In this document: positions 16,423-21,910 of the stretch, one piece after another
Layout of the letters: the number at the start of each line of letters is the position of its first letter
How positions within the stretch are numbered: position 1 is the first letter of the stretch
DNA from: a virus
Length of the DNA stretch: 23,151 bases
Virus record (IMG/VR): IMGVR_UViG_3300030090_000984
Location: 1 to 23,151 of that record
Direction: 5' to 3' (one strand)
Notes under the pieces: generated by a model
Told to the model about the DNA's origin: nothing
What the model saw: only the letters and a program-made list of their open reading frames with translations
Database searches by the model: none
Made by a program: the position numbers and the translations under genes

Positions 16423-16432
16423 ACTTGCCAAA
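16403..16432 (+). repeat. TTTGGCA/TGCCAAA inverted repeat
   Basis: Perfect 7-base arms (16403-16409 and 16426-16432) with a 16-base loop, followed by AATTTTTAAA. It could act as a weak intrinsic terminator or as an operator around the TATAAC box. The left arm and following TACACTTT recur, with a 4-base insertion, at 17526-17544. Confidence 0.55.
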
Positions 16433-16458
16433 AATTTTTAAACAAGGAGATATTAGTA

Positions 16459-16695
16459 ATGAATGACTTTATTATGTATGATGAAGAGATTGTAAAAAAT
16501 CTAAAAAGAATAAAAGAATTGTTGTTGGATAAGAAAACTACAACTAGATTTGACCATGTTCGTGGTAATGTTGAAAACAAAGAAATAATGGTAGAATCCA
16601 TTGATAGAGCTATAAAGATTATTGAAGATAAGAATGAAGATGACAATAATCCATTTGCTAATGATATGAATCCATATAGATTCAATGATTTATAA
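16459..16695 (+). CDS. Unrecognised small helical, charged protein
   Basis: 78 residues, no family recognised. N-terminal two thirds are predicted helical with heptad-like charge (EIVKNLKRIKELLLDKK, VESIDRAIKIIEDK); the tail DNNPFANDMNPYRF is disordered and acidic. ATG is preceded by CAAGGAGATATTAGTA, a good ribosome site. It stands alone between two structured gaps with its own candidate promoter, so it may be regulated separately from the genes around it. Confidence 0.65.
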   Translation: MNDFIMYDEEIVKNLKRIKELLLDKKTTTRFDHVRGNVENKEIMVESIDRAIKIIEDKNEDDNNPFANDMNPYRFNDL

Positions 16696-16859
16696 TTTAG
16701 TCTCTGATTATGTGCGTTTAAGTCGTGCTATGATGTCAGTTACTAATGAGGGTGGCTCATGAGTCTTGGCCAGACTTGCTAAGCGCTTAGTATTGCCAAA
16801 GGTGCATCTTGAGTTGCCCAAAAATTTTAACAATAAACACTATAACAAAGGAGGAACTT
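16696..16859 (+). other. Non-coding gap rich in palindromes
   Basis: 164 bases without a supported gene. It holds CTCATGAG (16757-16764), AGTCT-TGGCC-AGACT (16762-16776), the perfect 12-base palindrome CTAAGCGCTTAG (16779-16790) and outer arms TTGGC/GCCAA (16766-16770 and 16795-16799). A box GCCCAAAAATTTTAA lies at 16816-16830. A candidate promoter TTGGCC-N16-TAGTAT (16766-16771, 16788-16793) would have the 12-base palindrome in its spacer. GC content is locally higher than around it. Operator array, structured RNA or replication origin are all possible. Confidence 0.5.
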
Positions 16860-17012
16860 ATGTTCACAATAAAGGACTTTGAAACAATGATACCTGATAA
16901 GATTATAGGTGTCGAGCAACAGAATAAAAACACAGTTATATTTATAACTAATGGCAGAATAAAACTAATGCATAAGGAGAGTAAGCATGGAATCACACAA
17001 TCTAAGGTTTGA
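16860..17012 (+). CDS. Unrecognised 50-residue protein
   Basis: Start chosen at the ATG at 16860 because a strong AAAGGAGG site lies six bases upstream; a longer frame from a TTG at 16809 would run through the A5T4 box and lacks a ribosome site. The product is short and beta-like in the middle (IIGVEQQNKNTVIFITNGRI), a pattern expected of a tiny barrel or hairpin domain, with a basic tail. No family recognised. Its last 26 bases overlap the next gene. Confidence 0.6.
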   Translation: MFTIKDFETMIPDKIIGVEQQNKNTVIFITNGRIKLMHKESKHGITQSKV

Positions 17013-17259
17013 TGAACCTGCTCATCCTATTGAACATAAAGTAATGCTGTTACTTGGTATTAAAGGATATAGTAGAAAAGAATTGCGATTTAAAAACTGT
17101 TCTGATGGTAGAATCCTGCAACATGGATATTGGAAGAGTATTGATTGGGATGATATTATGTATGTTCAAGATAATTGTAAAGTTACATTTAGTATAGTTA
17201 ATTGGGAAGATGAAGACACAGGATTTCTTACAGGATATAGGATGCATTATGAAAGTTAA
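16987..17259 (+). CDS. Unrecognised 90-residue protein
   Basis: Start ATG follows AAGGAGAGTAAGC. Mixed alpha/beta sequence with aromatic-rich second half (HGYWKSIDWDDIMYVQDN, TFSIVNWEDEDTGFLTGY). Two cysteines (NCSDG, NCKVT) do not form a CxxC. No recognised domain. The end overlaps the next start by 11 bases, so the 50-, 90- and 79-residue genes form one coupled unit. Confidence 0.65.
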   Translation: MESHNLRFDEPAHPIEHKVMLLLGIKGYSRKELRFKNCSDGRILQHGYWKSIDWDDIMYVQDNCKVTFSIVNWEDEDTGFLTGYRMHYES

Positions 17260-17488
17260 ATCTAAAGATGAGATAATTGGTAAATTAATTCATGAGATAA
17301 AGATTAGATATGCTAATTTAAGTTTTTTATATCAAAATTCAGAAGGTGAAGAAAAAGAAGATTGGTTACATAAGATGATTCATGCTGAAGGGTATATAGA
17401 AGCAATGGAATGGGTATTATCTATGGAAAACATTAGCTTTAAATATACTAATGGGACAAGAATAAGTGATAAGAAAGAAACAAGTTAA
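17249..17488 (+). CDS. Unrecognised 79-residue helical protein
   Basis: Start ATG at 17249 is preferred over an upstream in-frame ATG at 17210 because AGGA at 17239-17242 is six bases before it and because it gives an 11-base overlap with the previous stop, like other junctions here. Helical and charged (KDEIIGKLIHEIKIRYANL, EEKEDWLHKMIHAEGYIEAM), similar in style to small phage proteins with an HAEGYIEAMEWVL helix. Family unknown. Confidence 0.65.
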   Translation: MKVKSKDEIIGKLIHEIKIRYANLSFLYQNSEGEEKEDWLHKMIHAEGYIEAMEWVLSMENISFKYTNGTRISDKKETS

Positions 17489-17527
17489 TCTATTGGATGG
17501 CCACCAAGAAATTAACGCAAGTGTTTT

Positions 17528-17562
17528 TGGCAGTGATACACTTTCCAAAACGAAAACTGCCA
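17528..17562 (+). terminator. Terminator-like hairpin with a competing stem
   Basis: TGGCAGT (17528-17534) pairs with ACTGCCA (17556-17562), followed by TTCTTTTA. An alternative stem TTTTGG (17525-17530) with CCAAAA (17545-17550) shares the left arm, so only one can form. That is the layout of an attenuator, but the 21-base loop makes an efficient terminator doubtful. Confidence 0.4.
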
Positions 17563-17715
17563 TTCTTTTAGTCTATACATATCTCCTGCGACTAGAGCGG
17601 TCCAGTCGTATACAGTTAAGATTAAATGGTAGACTATTAACCAGAGAACAATGCTGATTATAGGTTGTAGCCGTAATGAACACGTGGTCCTATGTATTGT
17701 TACTCAAACAAGGTT

Positions 17716-17745
17716 TGCTCTGTACCTTGACACTCAAACAGAGCA
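17716..17745 (+). repeat. 8-base perfect hairpin TGCTCTGT/ACAGAGCA
   Basis: Arms 17716-17723 and 17738-17745 around a 14-base loop that contains TTGACA, the -35 of the candidate promoter. A protein binding the dyad would cover the -35 box, so it could also be an operator. Confidence 0.6.
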
Positions 17746-17756
17746 TATGGTATACA
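17727..17756 (+). promoter_or_regulatory. Strong sigma70-like promoter with extended -10
   Basis: Perfect TTGACA (17727-17732), an 18-base spacer, and TGG-TATACA (TG at 17748-17749, hexamer 17751-17756), an extended -10. The transcript would start near 17762 at the head of the hairpin 17759-17820 and lead to the winged-helix gene at 17850. This is the best promoter match seen in the window. Confidence 0.6.
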
Positions 17757-17758
17757 AA

Positions 17759-17820
17759 ATGGGGTGGATAAAAACAACGTCATGTTTTGTTGGATTCCGC
17801 GATTCACACATTCACCCCAT
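17759..17820 (+). promoter_or_regulatory. Leader hairpin of the winged-helix gene
   Basis: ATGGGGTGGAT (17759-17769) pairs with ATTCACCCCAT (17810-17820): ten Watson-Crick pairs and one G-U. The interior holds a CAAC/GTTG or AAAAC/GTTTT mini-stem. It lies at the predicted 5' end of the transcript and 30 bases from the ATG, so it may protect the mRNA or regulate translation. Confidence 0.55.
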
Positions 17821-17849
17821 AAATTTTAAATAACAATAAAGGAGAGATA

Positions 17850-18146
17850 ATGTACTATAATACAACAAATGAAACTGGTAATGATTTGAAAGAATCACAC
17901 AAAAAAGCAGAATCACAACAGAAAAAGATACTTGATATATTTAAGACAAGTAAAGAAGCATCACCATCACAAGTAATGTTAGCATTGCCTGTTGGTACTC
18001 TAATTACCTCTGTTCGTAGATGTATTACTGATTTGACTAAAGAAGGACACCTTGAAAAGACTACAAGAAAAAGAAAAGGTATTTACGGAAGACCAGAATA
18101 TATCTGGAAACTTCATTCTTTAGAATTTATGCACAACAATAATTAG
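17850..18146 (+). CDS. Winged helix-turn-helix DNA-binding protein
   Basis: 98 residues; ATG preceded by AAAGGAGAGATA. After a charged N-terminal helix (about 10-30), residues 36-68 form a helix-turn-helix of the winged type: ASPSQVMLALPVGTLITSVR then RCITDLTKEGHLEK. Residues 69-88 give a beta wing with KRKGIYGRPEYIWKL. The pattern of recognition helix, GHL turn and Arg/Tyr-rich wing is characteristic of phage winged-helix modules. It probably binds DNA as a regulator of the early arm, or recruits a replication component. With its own strong promoter it is a good candidate for the protein acting on the palindromes nearby (inference). Confidence 0.75.
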   Translation: MYYNTTNETGNDLKESHKKAESQQKKILDIFKTSKEASPSQVMLALPVGTLITSVRRCITDLTKEGHLEKTTRKRKGIYGRPEYIWKLHSLEFMHNNN

Positions 18147-18155
18147 GAAGTAGTA

Positions 18156-18296
18156 ATGAAAGGTAGAAGTAGAAAACATAAAACAATAGAAGATTATAAT
18201 CCTAGATATGGATTAAATAAAAGAACAAAAAAGAATAATAAAATAAAGCGTATCTGTAAAGGTTGGAGTAACTATGGTATGCTTGGATGGAGGTAA
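18156..18296 (+). CDS. 46-residue basic peptide
   Basis: ATG at 18156 with AGGAAG five bases upstream; stop at 18294. The sequence is very Lys/Arg-rich (MKGRSRKHKTIEDYNPRYGL, NKRTKKNNKIKRICKG) and ends WSNYGMLGWR, so nucleic-acid binding is plausible. No family recognised. Spacing of nine bases from the previous stop and a GGAGG site that overlaps its end and serves the next gene argue it is a genuine member of the operon. Confidence 0.6.
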   Translation: MKGRSRKHKTIEDYNPRYGLNKRTKKNNKIKRICKGWSNYGMLGWR

Positions 18297-18297
18297 T

Positions 18298-18471
18298 ATG
18301 TCAATAATGAATGAAATAACAAAAGAGATGTTTGAAGAATATAAACGTATACAAGCATCTGGTATGTATAATATGTTAAGTCCACAAGCAAGAGAAATGT
18401 CTTCAATGGATAAAAAACAATGGTTTGCTATTATAAAAAACTATAATGAACTAAATATTAAACACTCATGA
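18298..18471 (+). CDS. Unrecognised 57-residue protein
   Basis: ATG at 18298 preceded by TGGAGG; upstream in-frame ATG at 18274 lies inside the previous gene with no ribosome site. Helical, with two regions: EITKEMFEEYKRIQASGMYN and PQAREMSSMDKKQWFAIIKN. The last residues are NELNIKHS. The stop overlaps the following ATG as ATGA. Length and style suggest a small regulatory or anti-host peptide, without further support. Confidence 0.65.
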   Translation: MSIMNEITKEMFEEYKRIQASGMYNMLSPQAREMSSMDKKQWFAIIKNYNELNIKHS

Positions 18472-18578
18472 TAGAGATTATTATATTATTATTGGTAGCT
18501 TTGTTACCAATTGCAATAATGTTTTGGGTAATATTAGGAGATAAAAATGAACAAACAAGTAGAAAAAGAACTAGATAA
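18468..18578 (+). CDS. 36-residue single-pass membrane peptide
   Basis: ATG overlaps the previous stop (ATGA). The N-terminal 24 residues are one hydrophobic segment (IIILLLVALLPIAIMFWVIL) followed by a short hydrophilic tail GDKNEQTSRKRTR; the positive charge after the segment predicts the tail in the cytoplasm. No own ribosome site, so translation is by coupling. A small inner-membrane peptide such as a holin-like or host membrane modifier is a possibility, not a finding. The next gene starts 32 bases before its stop. Confidence 0.55.
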   Translation: MIEIIILLLVALLPIAIMFWVILGDKNEQTSRKRTR

Positions 18579-18705
18579 AATCAGAAATTTATCAAATGAA
18601 CTAAATATACAATACCAATCAATGATTGATTTGTGTAAAGATATTGAAAATCTTTTTGATAATTTACAACAGGACCTATATAAATTAAGTGAGGAGTTAA
18701 AATAA
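18547..18705 (+). CDS. 52-residue coiled-coil protein
   Basis: ATG at 18547 preceded by AGGAGATAAAA. Whole length is predicted helical with heptad-like hydrophobic spacing (VEKELDKIRNLSNELNIQYQ then SMIDLCKDIENLFDNLQQDL). One cysteine. The stop shares a base with the next ATG (TAATG). Probably an oligomer; partner unknown. It overlaps the membrane peptide gene by 32 bases in another frame. Confidence 0.6.
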   Translation: MNKQVEKELDKIRNLSNELNIQYQSMIDLCKDIENLFDNLQQDLYKLSEELK

Positions 18706-19046
18706 TGGGAGCGCATCATCATCAAGATTTTGCAATAGGTAGATTTAAAAGTGCTTTTGAAGCATATCAAGAGTGTTGTGCAGAAGCACACTACCAACAT
18801 GGACATGACGGATACAATGGTACAATAAGTACATCTGATGGATTTAAAATGGTAACAAAACATCCTAGATATGGTACTCAAAAGTTCTGGAAGTTTGTAG
18901 AAGATACAATGGATGGTACAAAATGGTCTAGATGGAATTGTATTGAGATTAAAGGAGCAATGCTTAAACGTATGAAAGAACAGGAAGGTTACAAAGATAA
19001 AAGAAATATAAGAGCATTCTTCTTTTGGGGTTTAGCAGCCACTTAA
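18705..19046 (+). CDS. Unrecognised histidine-rich 113-residue protein
   Basis: ATG with GAGGAG eight bases upstream. N-terminus MGAHHHQDFAIGRFKSAFEA is His-rich; then YQECCAEAHYQHGHDGYNGT and ISTSDGF, a GYNGTISTSDGF motif I associate with conserved phage proteins of unknown role, and a basic, aromatic C-terminal half (KFWKFVEDTMDGTKWSRWN, RAFFFWGLAAT). Metal binding is possible from the His/Cys content (HHH, CC, HYQHGH), but no known zinc pattern is complete. Family and function unknown. Confidence 0.7.
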   Translation: MGAHHHQDFAIGRFKSAFEAYQECCAEAHYQHGHDGYNGTISTSDGFKMVTKHPRYGTQKFWKFVEDTMDGTKWSRWNCIEIKGAMLKRMKEQEGYKDKRNIRAFFFWGLAAT

Positions 19047-19192
19047 TGTGGTATATAGCAGAGTGGGGGTTTATCCTTCTTGTACCTCCACTTTGCATTA
19101 TCTTATTGTATATAAACTTTAATATTGTTAAATTTACAGAAAGGAGAGAGTATGAATATACACGATATATATATAAGTTTTTTAAAATATAA
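19046..19192 (+). CDS. 48-residue membrane peptide overlapping the nuclease gene
   Basis: ATG shares one base with the previous stop (TAATG) and no independent ribosome site is seen. One hydrophobic segment, EWGFILLVPPLCIILLYINF, then a basic, tyrosine-rich tail (REYEYTRYIYKFFKI). The last 41 bases overlap the nuclease gene start, whose ribosome site is inside this frame. The frame is open and coupled, but conservation cannot be judged; it could be a chance frame. Confidence 0.45.
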   Translation: MWYIAEWGFILLVPPLCIILLYINFNIVKFTERREYEYTRYIYKFFKI

Positions 19193-19907
19193 AAATGCAG
19201 AAAATGCCGAAGCAAGAAATGATGGTAAGTTTCATGCATCATCAGCAGGTAGTTGTTATCGTAAACAAATGTACAGACTTGAAAATTATCCACAAGATGA
19301 TATGGATGATAATTCATATAAGATATTAAGACTTGGTACAATTGTACATAAAGATTTTGAAGAGGCAATAAAATATCGTTTTGAACATAATGCATTAGTA
19401 ACACGAAAAAAAATAGCTGTATTTACAGAGCATAAAGTAAACCTTGATAAATATAATGTAACAGGAACACTTGATATCGGTGAATATAATTTTAAAGATA
19501 AAGTTTTTAACCTTTATGACCTTAAAACAACAGCTGCTTATAAGTGGTCTACTATGTTTGGTATAAAGAAAAATAGACAACCTACATTTGAATTTGATAA
19601 ATATCGTATGCAATTAGCAACATATGGTATGGCAATCAAAGAAGAGTTAGATGTAAAAGAACTAAATATGTTTTTAGTATTTTATAATAAGAATACTAGC
19701 ATGATTAGAGAAGTAAAAGTATATGCAGATGAGTGGATAGATAAAGCAACAGACTATTGGGAAGAATTAACTAGTCTAGCATCTACTATGAAGAACGGAT
19801 TGTTTGAAGAAAAGCTAAGGCCCGGTTGGCAGTTTGGTGTACCATACGAAGATTGGGAATGTAAATATTGTAACTATAAAACAATATGTCCAAGTAACTT
19901 AAAATAA
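19152..19907 (+). CDS. Cas4/RecB-like PD-(D/E)XK exonuclease with Fe-S cysteines
   Basis: 251 residues from the ATG at 19152, chosen because AAGGAGAGAG lies just before it; a TTG nine codons upstream lacks support. Nuclease motifs in order: GTIVHKDFE (H66), GTLDIG (D108), LYDLKTT (D123, K125) and MQLATYG (Q154, Y158). C35 plus C237, C240 and C246 (ECKYCNYKTIC) form the four-cysteine set of a Cas4/AddB-type 4Fe-4S cluster. Family members resect DNA to 3' single strands. It leads a cassette with a Rad52-like protein and an SSB-like protein, so a recombination role is likely. No Cas genes are nearby. Confidence 0.85.
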   Translation: MNIHDIYISFLKYKNAENAEARNDGKFHASSAGSCYRKQMYRLENYPQDDMDDNSYKILRLGTIVHKDFEEAIKYRFEHNALVTRKKIAVFTEHKVNLDKYNVTGTLDIGEYNFKDKVFNLYDLKTTAAYKWSTMFGIKKNRQPTFEFDKYRMQLATYGMAIKEELDVKELNMFLVFYNKNTSMIREVKVYADEWIDKATDYWEELTSLASTMKNGLFEEKLRPGWQFGVPYEDWECKYCNYKTICPSNLK

Positions 19908-19917
19908 AGGAACAATA

Positions 19918-20538
19918 ATGAGTGATATAATACAAATAGAAAACCTAGAAAGTATCGAACAAGTAAGAAAATCGATAACAGATAAACATAAACAAGTATC
20001 TAATATCAAAACTCCTAAACCATTTATTAAAAAGAAAATGGGTATGGAATATGTAGAATATTCATATATGAGAGAGATTGCAGATAAAGAATTTCCAGGT
20101 TGGAGTTGGAAAGTTGTAAGTACAGAAGTCTTAGGTAGTGAAGCATATGTTGTGCATGGTAGACTAAAGTTTTATGATGAAGGTATCTGGAGAGAGTGTG
20201 ATGTAACAGCATCTCATCGTATACAAAAGCAACGAGGCACAAATGACTTTGTTGATATTGGTAACGATATTAAAGCAGCGAATACAGATGCAATCAAGAA
20301 AGCATTTAATATGTATATGAATATTGCAGATGATGTTTATCGTAATCAAGTAGATGATTTAGAGTTGTCTGATTTAGAAAAAAGTGATATACTCGTCCTC
20401 GCTTCAGAGATAAGTGAAGAAAAGTTAGAGAAAATTAAAGGACTAATAGAAGATGAATCAATCAATACTGCTAATTACAAAGCATCTTTTGCAAGGTTAA
20501 GTAGAGAAGTAGAAGAAAACAAAAAGGAGAGTAAATGA
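19918..20538 (+). CDS. Rad52-like single-strand annealing protein
   Basis: 206 residues, ten bases after the nuclease. Core features: GMEYVEYSYMREIADKEFPG, WSWKVVSTEVLG, YVVHGRLKFYDEGIWRECDV, then DIGNDIKAANTDAIKKAFNM and YMNIADDVYRN. The AANTDAIKKAF helix after a curved beta sheet is the pattern of the Rad52/Sak-type annealing fold, which forms rings on ssDNA and pairs complementary strands. The C-terminal third (150-206) is acidic then basic and probably contacts partners. SD is AAAGGA. Assignment rests on motif pattern and cassette position, so subfamily (Sak, Rad52 or DUF) is open. Confidence 0.7.
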   Translation: MSDIIQIENLESIEQVRKSITDKHKQVSNIKTPKPFIKKKMGMEYVEYSYMREIADKEFPGWSWKVVSTEVLGSEAYVVHGRLKFYDEGIWRECDVTASHRIQKQRGTNDFVDIGNDIKAANTDAIKKAFNMYMNIADDVYRNQVDDLELSDLEKSDILVLASEISEEKLEKIKGLIEDESINTANYKASFARLSREVEENKKESK

Positions 20539-20768
20539 TTACAGTTAAACAAAATCCCCCAGTTAAAAATGATAGTTTGTTGCAAGAAAATGAACTATAT
20601 ACAATTGGATTAAGTGATGGAAGAGAGCATCAAAGAGTGAAATATCTTGGTAATAAATTACTAAATGGCAAACCTATGATGGTATTTGCAACTACAGACC
20701 AAAGACAAATCACAATAAACCCTTCATTCCACACATTCACAATAACAGAAAGAAAGAGAGGTCAATAA
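20535..20768 (+). CDS. Unrecognised 77-residue beta-rich protein
   Basis: ATG overlaps the annealing-protein stop as ATGA and has AAGGAGAG upstream. Sequence alternates short strands (NELYTIGLSDGREHQRVKYL, KPMMVFATTDQRQITIN, HTFTITERKRG), like a small barrel. A position inside the recombination cassette suggests a nucleic-acid-associated accessory role. Family unknown. Confidence 0.65.
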   Translation: MITVKQNPPVKNDSLLQENELYTIGLSDGREHQRVKYLGNKLLNGKPMMVFATTDQRQITINPSFHTFTITERKRGQ

Positions 20769-21040
20769 TGCAAAGTGCAAAGAACATTGAAATCTTAAAG
20801 AAAAAAGGTGTGCTATCATCAGCTGCTGTTAAATCACTAGAGAAATCTGGTGGTGTTAGCAAACGTAAAAGTACACCAACATATGTCTTTATAACAAAAG
20901 ATAAGAAAGAAGTTACTCCAATGCTATACATGAGAGGTGGTAAAGGTACTACTCCTGATAAAAAGCAAGATAAGTTTGTGGAAGAATACAACAAACTAGT
21001 AACTAAATATGCAACACTAAAAAAAGATAAGGATAAATAA
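20768..21040 (+). CDS. Unrecognised basic 90-residue protein
   Basis: ATG shares one base with the preceding stop (TAATG), with AGAGAGG upstream. Lys-rich throughout: helical N-terminus (MQSAKNIEILKKKGVLSSAA), a short beta part (TYVFITKDKKEVTPMLYMRG) and a helical tail (KQDKFVEEYNKLVTKYATLK). Charge suggests DNA or RNA binding. The next gene again starts on its stop, so it is tightly coupled to the SSB-like gene. No family recognised. Confidence 0.65.
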   Translation: MQSAKNIEILKKKGVLSSAAVKSLEKSGGVSKRKSTPTYVFITKDKKEVTPMLYMRGGKGTTPDKKQDKFVEEYNKLVTKYATLKKDKDK

Positions 21041-21681
21041 TGCCAAAAACAATAGATGCAGTATATAATCCAGCAAATAGCAATGCTTGGAAACCAGTTG
21101 AAGAGGGTGAATACCCTGCTCATATTACAACTCTTGATACAAGAGAGGTAAATACTAAAGCAGGACCTGCTATTGTTGTAAATATGCAATATAAGATAGC
21201 ACCTGAAGTAGAAGAGTGTACTCAACCATTGTATGAAATGGATGGATACAATTATATTACAGACTCTAATGGCGATTTAGTTCCTAAAGTTGGAACTGAT
21301 GGTAATCAAGAGTATGGAACTTGTGAGCATCTAAAAGATAGAACATACAGAGACAATGGTACATTTGTATTTCTTGATAGCTCTTCTAGTGGTAAAAACT
21401 CTAGGTATTTTCAATTGTTAGAAAATCTAAATGTAGAGTTAGAATCAGATAAAGTAGATGGTCAAGAAGTAAAGAAACTTGTGCTTATAGAAGAAGATGA
21501 TGTCGTAGGTAAAGCAGTTATAGTAAAACTTAAAAAAGAAACTTATGTAACTTCTAATACTAAACATTTACCTCCAAATGAGCAAGATGTTAGGTCTACA
21601 TTCAAAGTCTCAAGTGTAAATACTTGGGATGGTGGTACAGATATTACTGCTGATGAATTAGACGCTGACGTACCATTCTAA
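21040..21681 (+). CDS. SSB-like single-stranded DNA-binding protein
   Basis: 213 residues, ATG overlapping the preceding stop by one base (TAATG). Beta-rich N-terminus with EEGEYPAHITTLDTREV and GPAIVVNMQYKI, a variable centre, then VVGKAVIVKLKKETYV near 165-180, consistent with a phage DUF669-type OB-fold. The decisive feature is the acidic C-terminus TADELDADVPF, closely matching the DDDIPF-type tail by which bacterial SSB proteins recruit DNA-repair partners. It closes the recombination cassette. Family placement (DUF669) is from pattern, not from a search. Confidence 0.7.
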   Translation: MPKTIDAVYNPANSNAWKPVEEGEYPAHITTLDTREVNTKAGPAIVVNMQYKIAPEVEECTQPLYEMDGYNYITDSNGDLVPKVGTDGNQEYGTCEHLKDRTYRDNGTFVFLDSSSSGKNSRYFQLLENLNVELESDKVDGQEVKKLVLIEEDDVVGKAVIVKLKKETYVTSNTKHLPPNEQDVRSTFKVSSVNTWDGGTDITADELDADVPF

Positions 21682-21694
21682 AATAAAGTAATAT

Positions 21695-21790
21695 AAAGGG
21701 GAGTGAAAGACATTTGTTCCTTTCGATTTTTTAATAATTCGTATGTGGGAAGAAAAGGTTGATAAATTGGTTGGCATCAAACTCCCCTTT
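21695..21790 (+). ncRNA. Candidate three-way-junction RNA after the SSB-like gene
   Basis: P1: AAAGGGGAGT (21695-21704) with ACTCCCCTTT (21781-21790), ten perfect pairs. P2: GAAAG (21705-21709) with CTTTC (21720-21724), abutting P1. P3: TTGAT (21759-21763) with ATCAA (21776-21780), abutting P1 on the other side. P2 and P3 are joined by 34 bases that include a T6 run. The closely stacked helices are like a riboswitch or small RNA, but no known class is recognised. Confidence 0.45.
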
Positions 21791-21821
21791 TACTTTTATC
21801 CGATTGGTTGTAAATTAGATA

Positions 21822-21886
21822 GAGGGCGGTACTTATTTATATAAGTCTCTCTTCTCTCTCTTCTACTACCAAGAACGGCCGCCCTC
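21822..21886 (+). ncRNA. GC stem-loop with nested hairpin and pyrimidine tract
   Basis: GAGGGCGG (21822-21829) pairs with CCGCCCTC (21879-21886). Inside is ACTTAT-TTAT-ATAAGT (21831-21846), then the 19-base all-pyrimidine run at 21846-21864. No U-tract follows, and the next gene starts 25 bases later after TATAACACAAAGG. It could be an operon-internal leader structure, a protein-binding RNA or an accumulating small RNA. Confidence 0.45.
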
Positions 21887-21910
21887 AAATTATAACACAA
21901 AGGTATAAAC

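Larger units (their letters stand above)
17489..17849 (+). ncRNA. 361-base non-coding region with hairpins and a promoter
   Basis: No frame here has both a ribosome site and protein-like composition. The region contains hairpins at 17528-17562, 17716-17745 and 17759-17820, a smaller CGACT/AGTCG dyad near 17588-17607, and a direct repeat ACTCAAACA (17702-17710 and 17732-17740). A strong promoter lies at 17727-17756. The upstream 240 bases could be a structured RNA or an attenuator leader; the downstream part is the leader of the winged-helix gene. RNA gene status is inference. Confidence 0.4.

Noticed and set aside
16753-16797. 14-residue open frame MRVAHESW within the palindrome gap
   Set aside because: Very short, no SD, and the palindromes account for the sequence.
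17466-17657. 63-residue open frame from a GTG
   Set aside because: No ribosome site, overlaps hairpins at 17528-17562, and composition is not protein-like compared with neighbours.
17595-17680. tRNA-like D-loop sequence (AAATGGTAGA)
   Set aside because: No anticodon stem or T-loop can be paired, so no cloverleaf forms.
17651-17833. 60-residue open frame from an ATG
   Set aside because: No convincing SD and covers the promoter 17727-17756 and leader hairpin 17759-17820.
19152-19907. Cas4 as part of a CRISPR system
   Set aside because: No cas genes or repeat arrays nearby; neighbours are annealase and SSB-like genes, so a phage recombination nuclease is more likely.
21743-21844. 33-residue open frame starting MWEEKVDKLV
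   Set aside because: Lacks a ribosome site and runs through the three-way-junction arms, which explain the sequence better.
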